This document shows, piece by piece, positions 39,437-47,123 of a stretch of DNA of 64,000 nucleotides; position 1 is the first letter of the stretch; every line of letters begins with the position of its first letter. The DNA lies in NCBI RefSeq assembly GCF_022012435.1, contig NZ_JAKLUA010000001.1:558001-622000 (forward strand), read 5' to 3'. The notes beneath the pieces were generated by a model. That model was not told the origin of the DNA, did not search any database, and saw only the letters and a list, made by a program, of their open reading frames with translations. Both the position numbers and the translations under genes were made by a program. This DNA comes from Bradyrhizobium zhengyangense (GTDB taxonomy: Bacteria > Pseudomonadota > Alphaproteobacteria > Rhizobiales > Xanthobacteraceae).

Positions 39437-41125
39437 ATGGGTACGTTGGTCCTGCTAGATCTGATGGGTGGCGTGGCGCTGCTGCTGTGGGGCCTGCATA
39501 TGGTCCACAGCGGGATTTTGCGTGCGTTCGGTCCTGACCTCAGGCATCTGCTCGGCAAGGCCCTCGGCAACCGCTTCAGCGCCTTCGCCGCCGGCCTCGG
39601 CCTCACCGCGCTACTCCAGAGCAGCACGGCAACAGCCCTGCTCACCAGCTCGTTCGCCGCCGAAGGGCTGCTGAGCCTTGTCGCTGCGCTTGCCATCATG
39701 CTCGGGGCCAATGTCGGCACGACCCTGATCGTGCAGGTGCTGTCGTTCAACATCGCCGCCGTCGCACCCGTGCTGTTCGTGCTCGGCCTCGTCGCCTTCC
39801 GCTCCGGCCCGCGCTCGCGGATCAAGGATATCGGCCGCGTCTGCATCGGCCTCGGCTTGATGCTGCTGTCGCTGCATATCCTGCTCGACACGCTGGCGCC
39901 TGCGGAGAACGCGCCCGGCATGCGGGTCGTGATGACGGCGATCACGGGCGATCCCGTCCTGTGCATCGTGATCGCCGCCCTCCTCACCTGGCTGGTGCAT
40001 TCGAGCGTCGCCAGCGTGCTGCTGATCATGTCGCTGGCCTATTCGCAGTTCATCACGCCGTATGCGGCTCTCGCTTTGGTTCTCGGCGCCAATCTCGGCA
40101 GCGCCATCAATCCCGTGTTCGAAGGCGCAAAGCGCGACGATCCCGCAAGCTACCGGCTGCCGGTCGGCAATCTCGTCAATCGCGTGGTCGGCATCGCCCT
40201 GGTCCTGCCGTTCCTGCACACGATCGCGGATCACATGCATGCCTGGCAGCCGGATCTCGCCCGGATGACGGCCGCCTTCCATATCGCCTTCAATGTCGGC
40301 ACGGCCATCCTTTTCGTCGGCCTGCTCGATACCATGTCACGTCTGCTGACCCGGCTACTGCCGGATCGCGTAGAGGAAACCGATCCGGCCCGCCCGCGCT
40401 ATCTCGATGAGACCGCGCTGGAGACGCCGTCCCTGGCGCTCGCGGACGCCGCACGCGAGACGCTCCGCATGGGCGATCTGGTCGAAACCATGCTGCGCAA
40501 GGTGATGGCCGCGATGATGACCGGCGACCGTTCGCTGGTCGACCAGGTCTCGAAGACGGACAACATCGTCGACAGCCTCGACGAGGCCATCAAGCTCTAC
40601 GTCACCAAGCTGACCCGCGGCAGCCTCGACGAAAGCGAGGGCCGGCGTGCGATGGAGATCATCTCTTTCGCCATCAACCTCGAACATATCGGCGACATCA
40701 TCGATAAGAATCTGAGCGAGCTCGCCACCAAGAAGATCAAGCGCCGTTTCCAGTTCTCGTCCGAGGGCGCGGACGAGCTCGCCGCCTTCCACAAGCGCAC
40801 GATGGATTCGCTGCGGATCGCCTTCGGCGTGTTCATGTCAGGCGATGCCAACGAGGCCCGCAAGCTGCTGGTGGAGAAGACGGCACTGAAAAACACCGAG
40901 CTCGCCGCCGTCGAGCGCCATCTCGACCGCCTGCGCGAAGGTCGCCCCGAGACGATCGAGACCACATCGCTGCATCTGGACGTGTTGCGCGATCTGCGCC
41001 GCATCCATTCGCATATCTGCTCGGTCGCCTATCCCGTGCTGGATGCGGCCGGCGAGCCCTATCGCCGCTCCGAGGCGGAGACATCAGCCCTGCCCGCCTC
41101 AGGCGCGACGGCGCTGCCGCGCTAG
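39437..41125 (+). CDS. Na/Pi cotransporter family protein with C-terminal PhoU-like domain
   Basis: A 562-residue membrane protein. The first 320 residues contain the two inverted Na/Pi-cotransporter repeats: GLTALLQSSTATALLTSSFA with the QSST motif, and WLVHSSVASVLLIMSLAYSQ, where the second repeat has HSS instead of QSS. GANVGTTL and GANLGSAINP mark the re-entrant loops. The C-terminal 220 residues are a helical PhoU-like domain (AFHKRTMDSLRIAFGVFMSG; RIHSHICSVAYPVL). This is the YjbB/NptA architecture: sodium-coupled phosphate movement at the inner membrane, with direction (uptake or export) not told by sequence. The ATG at 39437 follows GGAGA closely. Confidence 0.92.
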   Translation: MGTLVLLDLMGGVALLLWGLHMVHSGILRAFGPDLRHLLGKALGNRFSAFAAGLGLTALLQSSTATALLTSSFAAEGLLSLVAALAIMLGANVGTTLIVQVLSFNIAAVAPVLFVLGLVAFRSGPRSRIKDIGRVCIGLGLMLLSLHILLDTLAPAENAPGMRVVMTAITGDPVLCIVIAALLTWLVHSSVASVLLIMSLAYSQFITPYAALALVLGANLGSAINPVFEGAKRDDPASYRLPVGNLVNRVVGIALVLPFLHTIADHMHAWQPDLARMTAAFHIAFNVGTAILFVGLLDTMSRLLTRLLPDRVEETDPARPRYLDETALETPSLALADAARETLRMGDLVETMLRKVMAAMMTGDRSLVDQVSKTDNIVDSLDEAIKLYVTKLTRGSLDESEGRRAMEIISFAINLEHIGDIIDKNLSELATKKIKRRFQFSSEGADELAAFHKRTMDSLRIAFGVFMSGDANEARKLLVEKTALKNTELAAVERHLDRLREGRPETIETTSLHLDVLRDLRRIHSHICSVAYPVLDAAGEPYRRSEAETSALPASGATALPR

Positions 41126-41134
41126 GGCCAGGAA

Positions 41135-41473
41135 TCAGCGCTCCAGCGTCTTCGACGAGCGGCCGCGGTTCTTGATGATCAGCATGATGTTGCGGACATA
41201 AATGATCGTCGCCAGCGCCTGCCCGAGGATGATGACGGGCTCACGCTTGACGACGCCGTAGACCAGCGTCATCAGGCCGCCGCCCATCGAGCAGAACCAG
41301 AACGCCATCGGCACCACGCTGTTGCCGGCCCGCTCGCTCGCGATCCATTGCACCAGGAAACGCGCGGTGAAGAACAGCTGCGCGACCAGGCCGAACGCCA
41401 GCCAGAAATCGAACTTGGCGACGAAGACGTCGTACAGATAATTGCTGAGGGCCTGGCCGTATTGGATGATCAT
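41135..41473 (-). CDS. LAB_N (lipid-A-disaccharide synthase N-terminal domain) membrane protein
   Basis: A 112-residue inner membrane protein made of the LAB_N domain alone: three membrane helices with FDFWLAFGLVAQLFFTARFL, VQWIASERAGNSVVPMAFWF and GQALATIIYVRNIMLIIKN. Stand-alone LAB_N proteins usually sit next to GT2/ArnC and ArnT-type genes and are thought to take part in lipid-linked sugar handling. The start overlaps the GT2 stop as ATGA. Its function is inferred only from this company. Confidence 0.9.
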   Translation of the reverse strand: MIIQYGQALSNYLYDVFVAKFDFWLAFGLVAQLFFTARFLVQWIASERAGNSVVPMAFWFCSMGGGLMTLVYGVVKREPVIILGQALATIIYVRNIMLIIKNRGRSSKTLER

Positions 41474-42204
41474 GCGTTCACCTCAGTCACTTCAGGCGTC
41501 GGCTTCTTGCGGCGGATCAGCCACCACACGCCGGCGAGATCCATGATCCCGATCCAAAGCCGGTCGAAGAAGCCGTAATTGGACACGCCGGAATGGCGCG
41601 GCCGGTCGATCACGTCGACATAGGCGATATCGAATCCTTCGCGGCGCATCAGCGCCGGCAGGAAACGATGCAGCCCGTCGAAATAAGGCATCATCAGGAA
41701 GACCTCGCGACGGAACGCCTTCAGGCCGCAGCCAGTGTCGCGCGTGCCGTCCTTGAGGATCGCATTGCGGACCTTGTTGGCCACCCGCGACTGGAATTTC
41801 TTGAAGCCGGTGTCCTTGCGCCCAACGCGCTGTCCGGCGGCAAGGCCGACATTGACACCCTTCTCGACCGCCGCGATCAGATCCGGCAGGAAGGCCGGAT
41901 TGTTCTGGCCGTCACCATCGAGCGTCGCCACGATCGTGCCGCGCGCCGCGCGCACGCCGCTGCGAACCGCGGCCGACTGGCCGGCGGATTTTGCGTGACG
42001 AAGCTGCCGCAGATTGCCGCGCTGCTTCATCATCGCCGCAAGCCGGTCGCCGGTCGCATCGGTCGAGCCGTCGTTGACATAGATGATCTCATAGGCCCAG
42101 CGGCCGTCGAGCGCGGCCGTGATCTCCTCGATCAGGGGCGCAATGTTGTCGGCTTCGTTGCGCACGGGGACAACGATGGAAACCGAAGGCTGGGACGACG
42201 ACAA
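41470..42204 (-). CDS. Family 2 glycosyltransferase (polyprenyl-phosphate sugar transferase type)
   Basis: A 244-residue GT-A glycosyltransferase resembling dolichol-phosphate mannosyltransferase/ArnC. It has SVSIVVPVRNEADNIAPLIE, EIIYVNDGSTDAT, the DxD-type motif TLDGDGQNNP and DTGCGLKAFRREVF. There is no pair of C-terminal membrane helices; the protein ends in a basic segment, so it is the soluble or peripheral type. Only a TTG start (42204) keeps the complete GT-A fold, since no ATG or GTG lies upstream before a stop. It should load a sugar on a polyprenyl phosphate for the GT39 enzyme at 43115. It overlaps the LAB_N gene. Confidence 0.9.
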   Translation of the reverse strand: MSSSQPSVSIVVPVRNEADNIAPLIEEITAALDGRWAYEIIYVNDGSTDATGDRLAAMMKQRGNLRQLRHAKSAGQSAAVRSGVRAARGTIVATLDGDGQNNPAFLPDLIAAVEKGVNVGLAAGQRVGRKDTGFKKFQSRVANKVRNAILKDGTRDTGCGLKAFRREVFLMMPYFDGLHRFLPALMRREGFDIAYVDVIDRPRHSGVSNYGFFDRLWIGIMDLAGVWWLIRRKKPTPEVTEVNA

Positions 42205-42267
42205 ATCGAAAGCTCGTGGTTGGATTGGCCCGCCCCCGGGAACCCTTGGCCCGGGAAGCAGCCGCTT

Positions 42268-43113
42268 TTATGGGGCGGATGGGCTGCGGGCAACCCTTTT
42301 GAGGCGTCCTGGAAGCGGTCCTGGAAGTGGCACGATGGTGCCATCGGCGCGGATGGCAAAGCCGAGCCTGCGGGCGGCAAACCAGTAGCGCACGGCCATG
42401 GCGCCGACCATGCCGACCAGAGCCCCGGCCGTGACGTCGCTCGGGTGATGCGCCAGCAGTACCAGCCGCGTCAGCACGATCACGACCGCGTAAGTGAACA
42501 TGAACACGCGCAGGCGCGGCCAGAGCGCCGCGACCGCAAAGGCCAGAGCGAACGCCGTCACTGCATGCCCCGACGGCAGGCTGGCATAAGCTCCCGTGCC
42601 TTCGAGCGGTATGAAGTTGAACGGATCGGCCTTGCCGCCGACGAACGGACGCCCGCGGCCGATGAGATATTTCAGAATCTCGGCGACGAACACCGACAGG
42701 GCAACAGACAGAAACAGATATTGCAGCCTCGTGCCGAAGCCGAGCAGCAGCGCACGGCGAGTGCCGTGCATCCCGGCCGCAACGAGCGCCACGATCACCA
42801 GCGCCGCGCCCAGCACCGAGAGCACGTTCTCATCCTTGCCGAAATCGGTGAGGATGCGGATCGGCCATAGCCAGGCCGTGCCGCGCGCCGGCATCAGCTG
42901 GATCTCGGTCCGATCGAACGCGAGCATCAGCACGATGATCAGGGCTGCCCCTGCCGCGCTCAGCCACAGCGAATGCCGCGCCAATTTTCGCGCAGCCGCG
43001 GCACGGCGCGAATGCGACGGCGAGCGCACCAATTGCGCCAGTGCATGGCCAACGACCGTGAACAACTGCACGGGATAGCTTGCACGCGGCGCAATGGTGG
43101 TACTGCCTGGCAT
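42268..43113 (-). CDS. PAP2-family phosphatase
   Basis: A 281-residue inner membrane phosphatase with the three PAP2 motifs: KYLIGRGRP (KX6RP), YASLPSGHAV (PSGH) and TRLVLLAHHPSDV (RX5HX3D). About six hydrophobic segments are visible. The family removes phosphate from lipid pyrophosphates or lipid A. The ATG at 43113 comes one base after the stop of the GT39 gene, so translation is probably coupled. A frame continuing upstream to 43269 is an overlap shadow. In this operon it may recycle the polyprenyl carrier or trim the lipid A phosphate. Confidence 0.9.
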   Translation of the reverse strand: MPGSTTIAPRASYPVQLFTVVGHALAQLVRSPSHSRRAAAARKLARHSLWLSAAGAALIIVLMLAFDRTEIQLMPARGTAWLWPIRILTDFGKDENVLSVLGAALVIVALVAAGMHGTRRALLLGFGTRLQYLFLSVALSVFVAEILKYLIGRGRPFVGGKADPFNFIPLEGTGAYASLPSGHAVTAFALAFAVAALWPRLRVFMFTYAVVIVLTRLVLLAHHPSDVTAGALVGMVGAMAVRYWFAARRLGFAIRADGTIVPLPGPLPGRLKRVARSPSAP

Positions 43114-43114
43114 C

Positions 43115-44857
43115 CTACTCGGTGCCCTCGGAACGGAAGATCGAGATCGAAATTGCGCGCCCTTGCGAGAAATTATAGCCGTCGATGCGCGCCCCGACCT
43201 TGTAGCGCAGCCCGATGGCCTCGGCGCGCTGCACGAAGCTGCGCTCCGAGCGTTGCTCGACCAGCGCAAACCGACAACTTCCCTGCCTGAGGAAATCGGC
43301 AGCGCCTGAGCCGTCGGTCAACAGCGTCTGGGTGCCGGTCAGGAAGACAAGGCTTGGCTCGGCATAGCCGGCCGAGGCCGCCCGCGGGCCGACGCAGGTC
43401 ACGTTGCGCAAAGCGCGCGCGACCTCGATGCTCGGAAACAGCGGCGTCAATGACGGCAGCACAATGCCATAGACCACGACAGCCAGCATGAGCGCTGCGA
43501 CCAGCGCGTTGAGCACCGAGCGCTCGGCGCGATTGGTGTCGAACAGCCACCAGGCGAACAGGCCGAAGATCAGCGAGGCCGCGATGAACGGCCAGGCCAC
43601 GAAGGCCGGCTGCCGCGTCAGCATGACGGCGCCGACCACCGCGATGATCGAACCGCCCGCGGGAATTACGAACCACCAGGCCGAGCCGCGCGCCAGCCAG
43701 GAGCGCGACAGCACGTTCCGCTCCAGCGCGCCGACGGTGAGGATCGCAATCGCGGGATAGAGCGGCAGCACGTAATGCGGCAACTTGGTCAGCACGGCCT
43801 CGAATACGATCCAGGACGGGACCAGCCAGGCCAGCAAGAATTGCGCGCCGGGCTCACGCCGCGCCCGCCACACGGCCGGCGCCGCCATCGCCGCGAGCGG
43901 CGCACCGGGCCAGAAGGTAATCCAGAACAGCGCCAAATAGACGCCGGGCGGCGCGCCATGGGATTCCTGCGCGCCGATCTTGCTCAGCATGTCGCCGCCG
44001 ACCGAGTCCGCAAAAAACGCATCGCCGGCGCGCCAGAAGATCGCGACGAACCAGGGCAGCACCAGCACCAGCATCCACATCAGGCCCCAAACGGGGCGCA
44101 AGCGCCACAGCCAGGAGGCATCGCGGTCCTGGATCGCGAGCGCGACGATGGTGAGCCCGGCGAACATCAGGATCAGCGGGCCCTTGATCAGGATGCCGGC
44201 CGCGAGCGCGGTCCAGAAGATCGCGGGCCAGCTCCAGGGCGGATGTGTCTCGTCCTCGGCGCGCTGCCAGGACAGATAGGCGCGCGACATCGCACCCATT
44301 GCCGCGACCACCGAGAACAGCAGCACGGCGTCGGTCTTGGCCAGGCGCGCCTCGACTCCGAGCAGAACGGAGGCGGCCAACAGGAGCGCGGCAAGCACCG
44401 CCGCGCGCCGCGTGACGAAGCCCAGCGCCGTCCAATAGGTCATCAGCACCGCGCCGATCGCCCCGATCAACGAGGGCAGCCGATAGACCCAGATGCGCAA
44501 TTCGGCCTTGGGCAGCTTCAGCGCCGTCGCCGCTTCGACGGCCGCCGATTGCAACCAGTAGATGCCGACCGGCTTCTTGTAGCGAACGTCCTCCTGGAAG
44601 CGAATGTCCACATAGTCGCGGCTTTCGACCATCTGCTTGGTGGCCTGCGCGAACCGTGCCTCATCGCGGTCAACGGGCGGGATGGTGAAAAATCCCGGCA
44701 GGAACAGCAGCAGCGCGCACAGCACCAGGAAGCCCACCGCACGGGCGTGGCTGGCAGTGACGACATCGAGCATCAGCACGAGCCGACTGCCCGGATTCAC
44801 GGGCGTTTTCGGCTCTCGCGGCGCTCCAAATCGGGGAGTCGGATAGGTCTCGGCCAT
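43115..44857 (-). CDS. GT39 / ArnT-like membrane glycosyltransferase
   Basis: A 580-residue integral membrane transferase of the GT39/PMT clan. The catalytic first loop has FFTIPPVDRDEARFAQATKQ with the DxxE/DRDE acid pair, then VRYKKPVGIYWLQSAAVEAA, typical of ArnT relatives. About 12 hydrophobic segments follow, and a soluble periplasmic tail of about 100 residues (RNVTCVGPRAASAGYAEPSL onward) holds two Cys. ArnT moves aminoarabinose from undecaprenyl phosphate to lipid A; rhizobial relatives (Rgt) move galacturonic acid. The sugar here is not known. First gene of the set with PAP2, GT2 and LAB_N. Confidence 0.9.
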   Translation of the reverse strand: MAETYPTPRFGAPREPKTPVNPGSRLVLMLDVVTASHARAVGFLVLCALLLFLPGFFTIPPVDRDEARFAQATKQMVESRDYVDIRFQEDVRYKKPVGIYWLQSAAVEAATALKLPKAELRIWVYRLPSLIGAIGAVLMTYWTALGFVTRRAAVLAALLLAASVLLGVEARLAKTDAVLLFSVVAAMGAMSRAYLSWQRAEDETHPPWSWPAIFWTALAAGILIKGPLILMFAGLTIVALAIQDRDASWLWRLRPVWGLMWMLVLVLPWFVAIFWRAGDAFFADSVGGDMLSKIGAQESHGAPPGVYLALFWITFWPGAPLAAMAAPAVWRARREPGAQFLLAWLVPSWIVFEAVLTKLPHYVLPLYPAIAILTVGALERNVLSRSWLARGSAWWFVIPAGGSIIAVVGAVMLTRQPAFVAWPFIAASLIFGLFAWWLFDTNRAERSVLNALVAALMLAVVVYGIVLPSLTPLFPSIEVARALRNVTCVGPRAASAGYAEPSLVFLTGTQTLLTDGSGAADFLRQGSCRFALVEQRSERSFVQRAEAIGLRYKVGARIDGYNFSQGRAISISIFRSEGTE

Positions 44858-44907
44858 TGGTTCCGCTTACGCTGAAACCGCCATCGCCACAACCGCTTGA
44901 GCCGCTC

Positions 44908-47115
44908 TCATTGAATTCGAATGACGACTGTGTCCGCGGCGCCCGTGGCGTCGATCACCGTCAGCCGTGCAAAGCCCGGGCCGGGCGGATCGATCAGGCG
45001 CTGGCGGCGTCCGTCGATCTCGCCGCGCGCCGCACCGTTGACCATGACAGTCATCGGCAGCACCCCGCCGGCGACCTTGACGGGCATGGCAGCAGCGTCA
45101 GTGCCGCCTGAGCGATCCACATCGATCCGGGAGCCGTTGAGCGGGAACTGGATGTGGAGCGCCTGCTCGCCGCCGGTCCGGACGAGTTCCCCCACGGGGC
45201 GGAACCGCTTCAGCGGCAATGGCAACTTCGCGTTGCTGGCAAGCAGGGTGCCCTTCGGCGGCTTGGGCAGAGGGGTCAGCGTCTTTCCGGTCCGTGCGAA
45301 GGCATCGAACAGGATGGGCGCGGCGGCAACGCGGCCGATAAGTCCGGGAACCGGCGCGCCATCGGGGCGGCCGACCCAGACGCCGATGGTCATGCGGCCA
45401 TCGAAGCCGACCGACCAGGCATCGCGATAGCCATAGGAGGTGCCTGTCTTGAAGGCGATGCGGTTATGAGCCGCGTTCTCCGGCGGCGGGGTTCCCAGCA
45501 GCACATTGCCGACCTGCCAGGCCGCCACCGGGTCCAAGAGCCGCAGCGCCTCGCGATCATCCGTGGCGGCCATGATCTCGCGCAATGGCCTGGTGGTGCC
45601 GAGCCGGGCGAACCCTGCATAAAGCTGCGCCAGATCCTGGAGCGTGACACCAACGCCGCCGAGGCCCATCGCGAGCCCCGGCGCCTCGTCCTTGGGCAGA
45701 ACCAGATTGCCGCCGGCCTGGCGGAGCCGCGAGGCCAGCCGGCTCGAGCCGACGCGGTCGAGCAGCACGATCGCTGGCACGTTCAACGAGAGTTGCAACG
45801 CCTTCTTCACCGGCACCGTGCCCTGGAACGTCATGTCGAAATTTTCAGGCGCGTAGGAGCCGAAGCGCACCGGGCGGTCGTCGATCAGGCTATCCGGATG
45901 AACAAAGCCGTCTTCAAAGGCGAGACCGTAGATGAAGGGTTTCAGCGTCGAGCCCGGCGAGCGGATGGCGCGGGTCATGTCGACCTGCCCTGCCCGACTC
46001 TCGTCGAAATAATCCGCTGAACCGACACGCGCGAGCACGTCGCCGCTCTCATTGTCGACCACGATGATGCCGACCGAGATGTTCGGTCCCAGCGCAACGG
46101 CGCGGTCGCGCGCCAGCGGCTCCAGCACCTTCTGCAGATTTGAGTCCAGCGTCAGCTTGATAACCGGCGCATCCTTGACCGTTGCCAGCGCGCTGTCGGA
46201 GGCGTGCGGCGCCAGGATCGGCATCGGCTTGCGCAGCGTTGGCACGGGCACGGCCTTGGCCTGCTTGGCATCGTCGATGCCGACCACATGCTCTTCGACC
46301 ATGCGGTCGAGCACGCGATCCCGCGCGATGCGCGCGGCTTCCGGAAAACGGTCGAGACGACGTGTTTCCGGCGATTGCGGCAGCGCCACCAGCAGCGCAG
46401 CTTCCGCCAGCGACAGCCGCTTCGGCTCCTTGCCGAGATAGGCGATCGATGCGGCACGGATGCCTTCGAGATTGCCGCCATAGGGCGCAAGCGCGAGGTA
46501 GAGGTCGAGGATCTCGTCCTTGCTCATCGTCCGCTCCAGCTCGATCGCGCGGACGATCTGGTGCAGCTTTGCATAGAGCGAGCGCTGCCGCCGCGGCTCC
46601 ATCAGCCGCGCCAGCTGCATCGAGATGGTCGAGCCGCCCGACACGATGTGGCCGCGCGTGGTCAGCTGCACCGCAGCCCGGCCCAGCGCCAGCGGATCGA
46701 TGCCGTCATGGGCATAGAAGCGCTGGTCTTCATAGGCGAACAGCAGCTTCAGGTAAGTCGGATCGACATTGGCCTTGGCATCGACGGGCAGGCGCCACCG
46801 CCCGTCCGCCATCGCATAGGCGCGCAACAGCTTGCCGTTGCGATCGACAACGGTGGTCGAGACGCGGCGCGCTTCGTCGAGCGGCAGCGGGCCGAGGGAA
46901 TAGACCCAGCCGACGAAGCCGATGAGGGCGAGGATGAAGGCGAGCGCGGCGATCGAGAAGAGACGACGGCCGTGCCCTACGGCTCGGCCGTCGTTCCGGG
47001 ATGGTCCGAAGGACCAGACCCGGAACCTCGAGATTCTCAGGCGCGCAATCGCGCGCCTTAGTTCGGTGCTGCGCACCGCCCCGGAATGACGAGAAACGCG
47101 ATCAGCCTCGCTCAT
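44908..47115 (-). CDS. pbpC: Penicillin-binding protein 1C
   Basis: A 735-residue bifunctional peptidoglycan synthase. A cytoplasmic tail (1-51) precedes a membrane anchor (LFSIAALAFILALIGFVGWV). The GT51 transglycosylase domain has the catalytic Glu in FAYEDQRFYAHDG, GGSTISMQLARLME and TMSKDEILDLYLALAPYGGN. The transpeptidase has SPGSTLKPFIYGL (SxxK), LSLNVPA (SxN) and FKTGTSYGYRDAW (KTG). A C-terminal PBP1C domain (BiPBP_C) ends the protein. Residues 9-42 are encoded by a dispersed palindromic repeat (46991-47092). The ATG at 47115 is preferred; a GTG at 47127 overlaps the alpha-2-macroglobulin stop as GTGA. The pair is the usual PBP1C/alpha-2-macroglobulin envelope-defence set. Confidence 0.94.
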   Translation of the reverse strand: MSEADRVSRHSGAVRSTELRRAIARLRISRFRVWSFGPSRNDGRAVGHGRRLFSIAALAFILALIGFVGWVYSLGPLPLDEARRVSTTVVDRNGKLLRAYAMADGRWRLPVDAKANVDPTYLKLLFAYEDQRFYAHDGIDPLALGRAAVQLTTRGHIVSGGSTISMQLARLMEPRRQRSLYAKLHQIVRAIELERTMSKDEILDLYLALAPYGGNLEGIRAASIAYLGKEPKRLSLAEAALLVALPQSPETRRLDRFPEAARIARDRVLDRMVEEHVVGIDDAKQAKAVPVPTLRKPMPILAPHASDSALATVKDAPVIKLTLDSNLQKVLEPLARDRAVALGPNISVGIIVVDNESGDVLARVGSADYFDESRAGQVDMTRAIRSPGSTLKPFIYGLAFEDGFVHPDSLIDDRPVRFGSYAPENFDMTFQGTVPVKKALQLSLNVPAIVLLDRVGSSRLASRLRQAGGNLVLPKDEAPGLAMGLGGVGVTLQDLAQLYAGFARLGTTRPLREIMAATDDREALRLLDPVAAWQVGNVLLGTPPPENAAHNRIAFKTGTSYGYRDAWSVGFDGRMTIGVWVGRPDGAPVPGLIGRVAAAPILFDAFARTGKTLTPLPKPPKGTLLASNAKLPLPLKRFRPVGELVRTGGEQALHIQFPLNGSRIDVDRSGGTDAAAMPVKVAGGVLPMTVMVNGAARGEIDGRRQRLIDPPGPGFARLTVIDATGAADTVVIRIQ
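46991..47092. repeat. Dispersed palindromic repeat inside the 5' end of pbpC
   Basis: The segment opens TCGTTCCGGG and closes CCCGGAATGACGA, which are inverted copies with two mismatches. Internal hairpins include GGTCCGAAGGACC, GGCGCGCAATCGCGCGCC and GGTGCTGCGCACC. It also carries CTCGAGATTCTCAGG. This composite pattern is the one I associate with the many-copy intergenic repeat of Bradyrhizobium genomes. Here it lies in frame inside pbpC and codes for a basic, Arg-rich cytoplasmic tail. Confidence 0.75.
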
Positions 47116-47123
47116 CTCACTAC

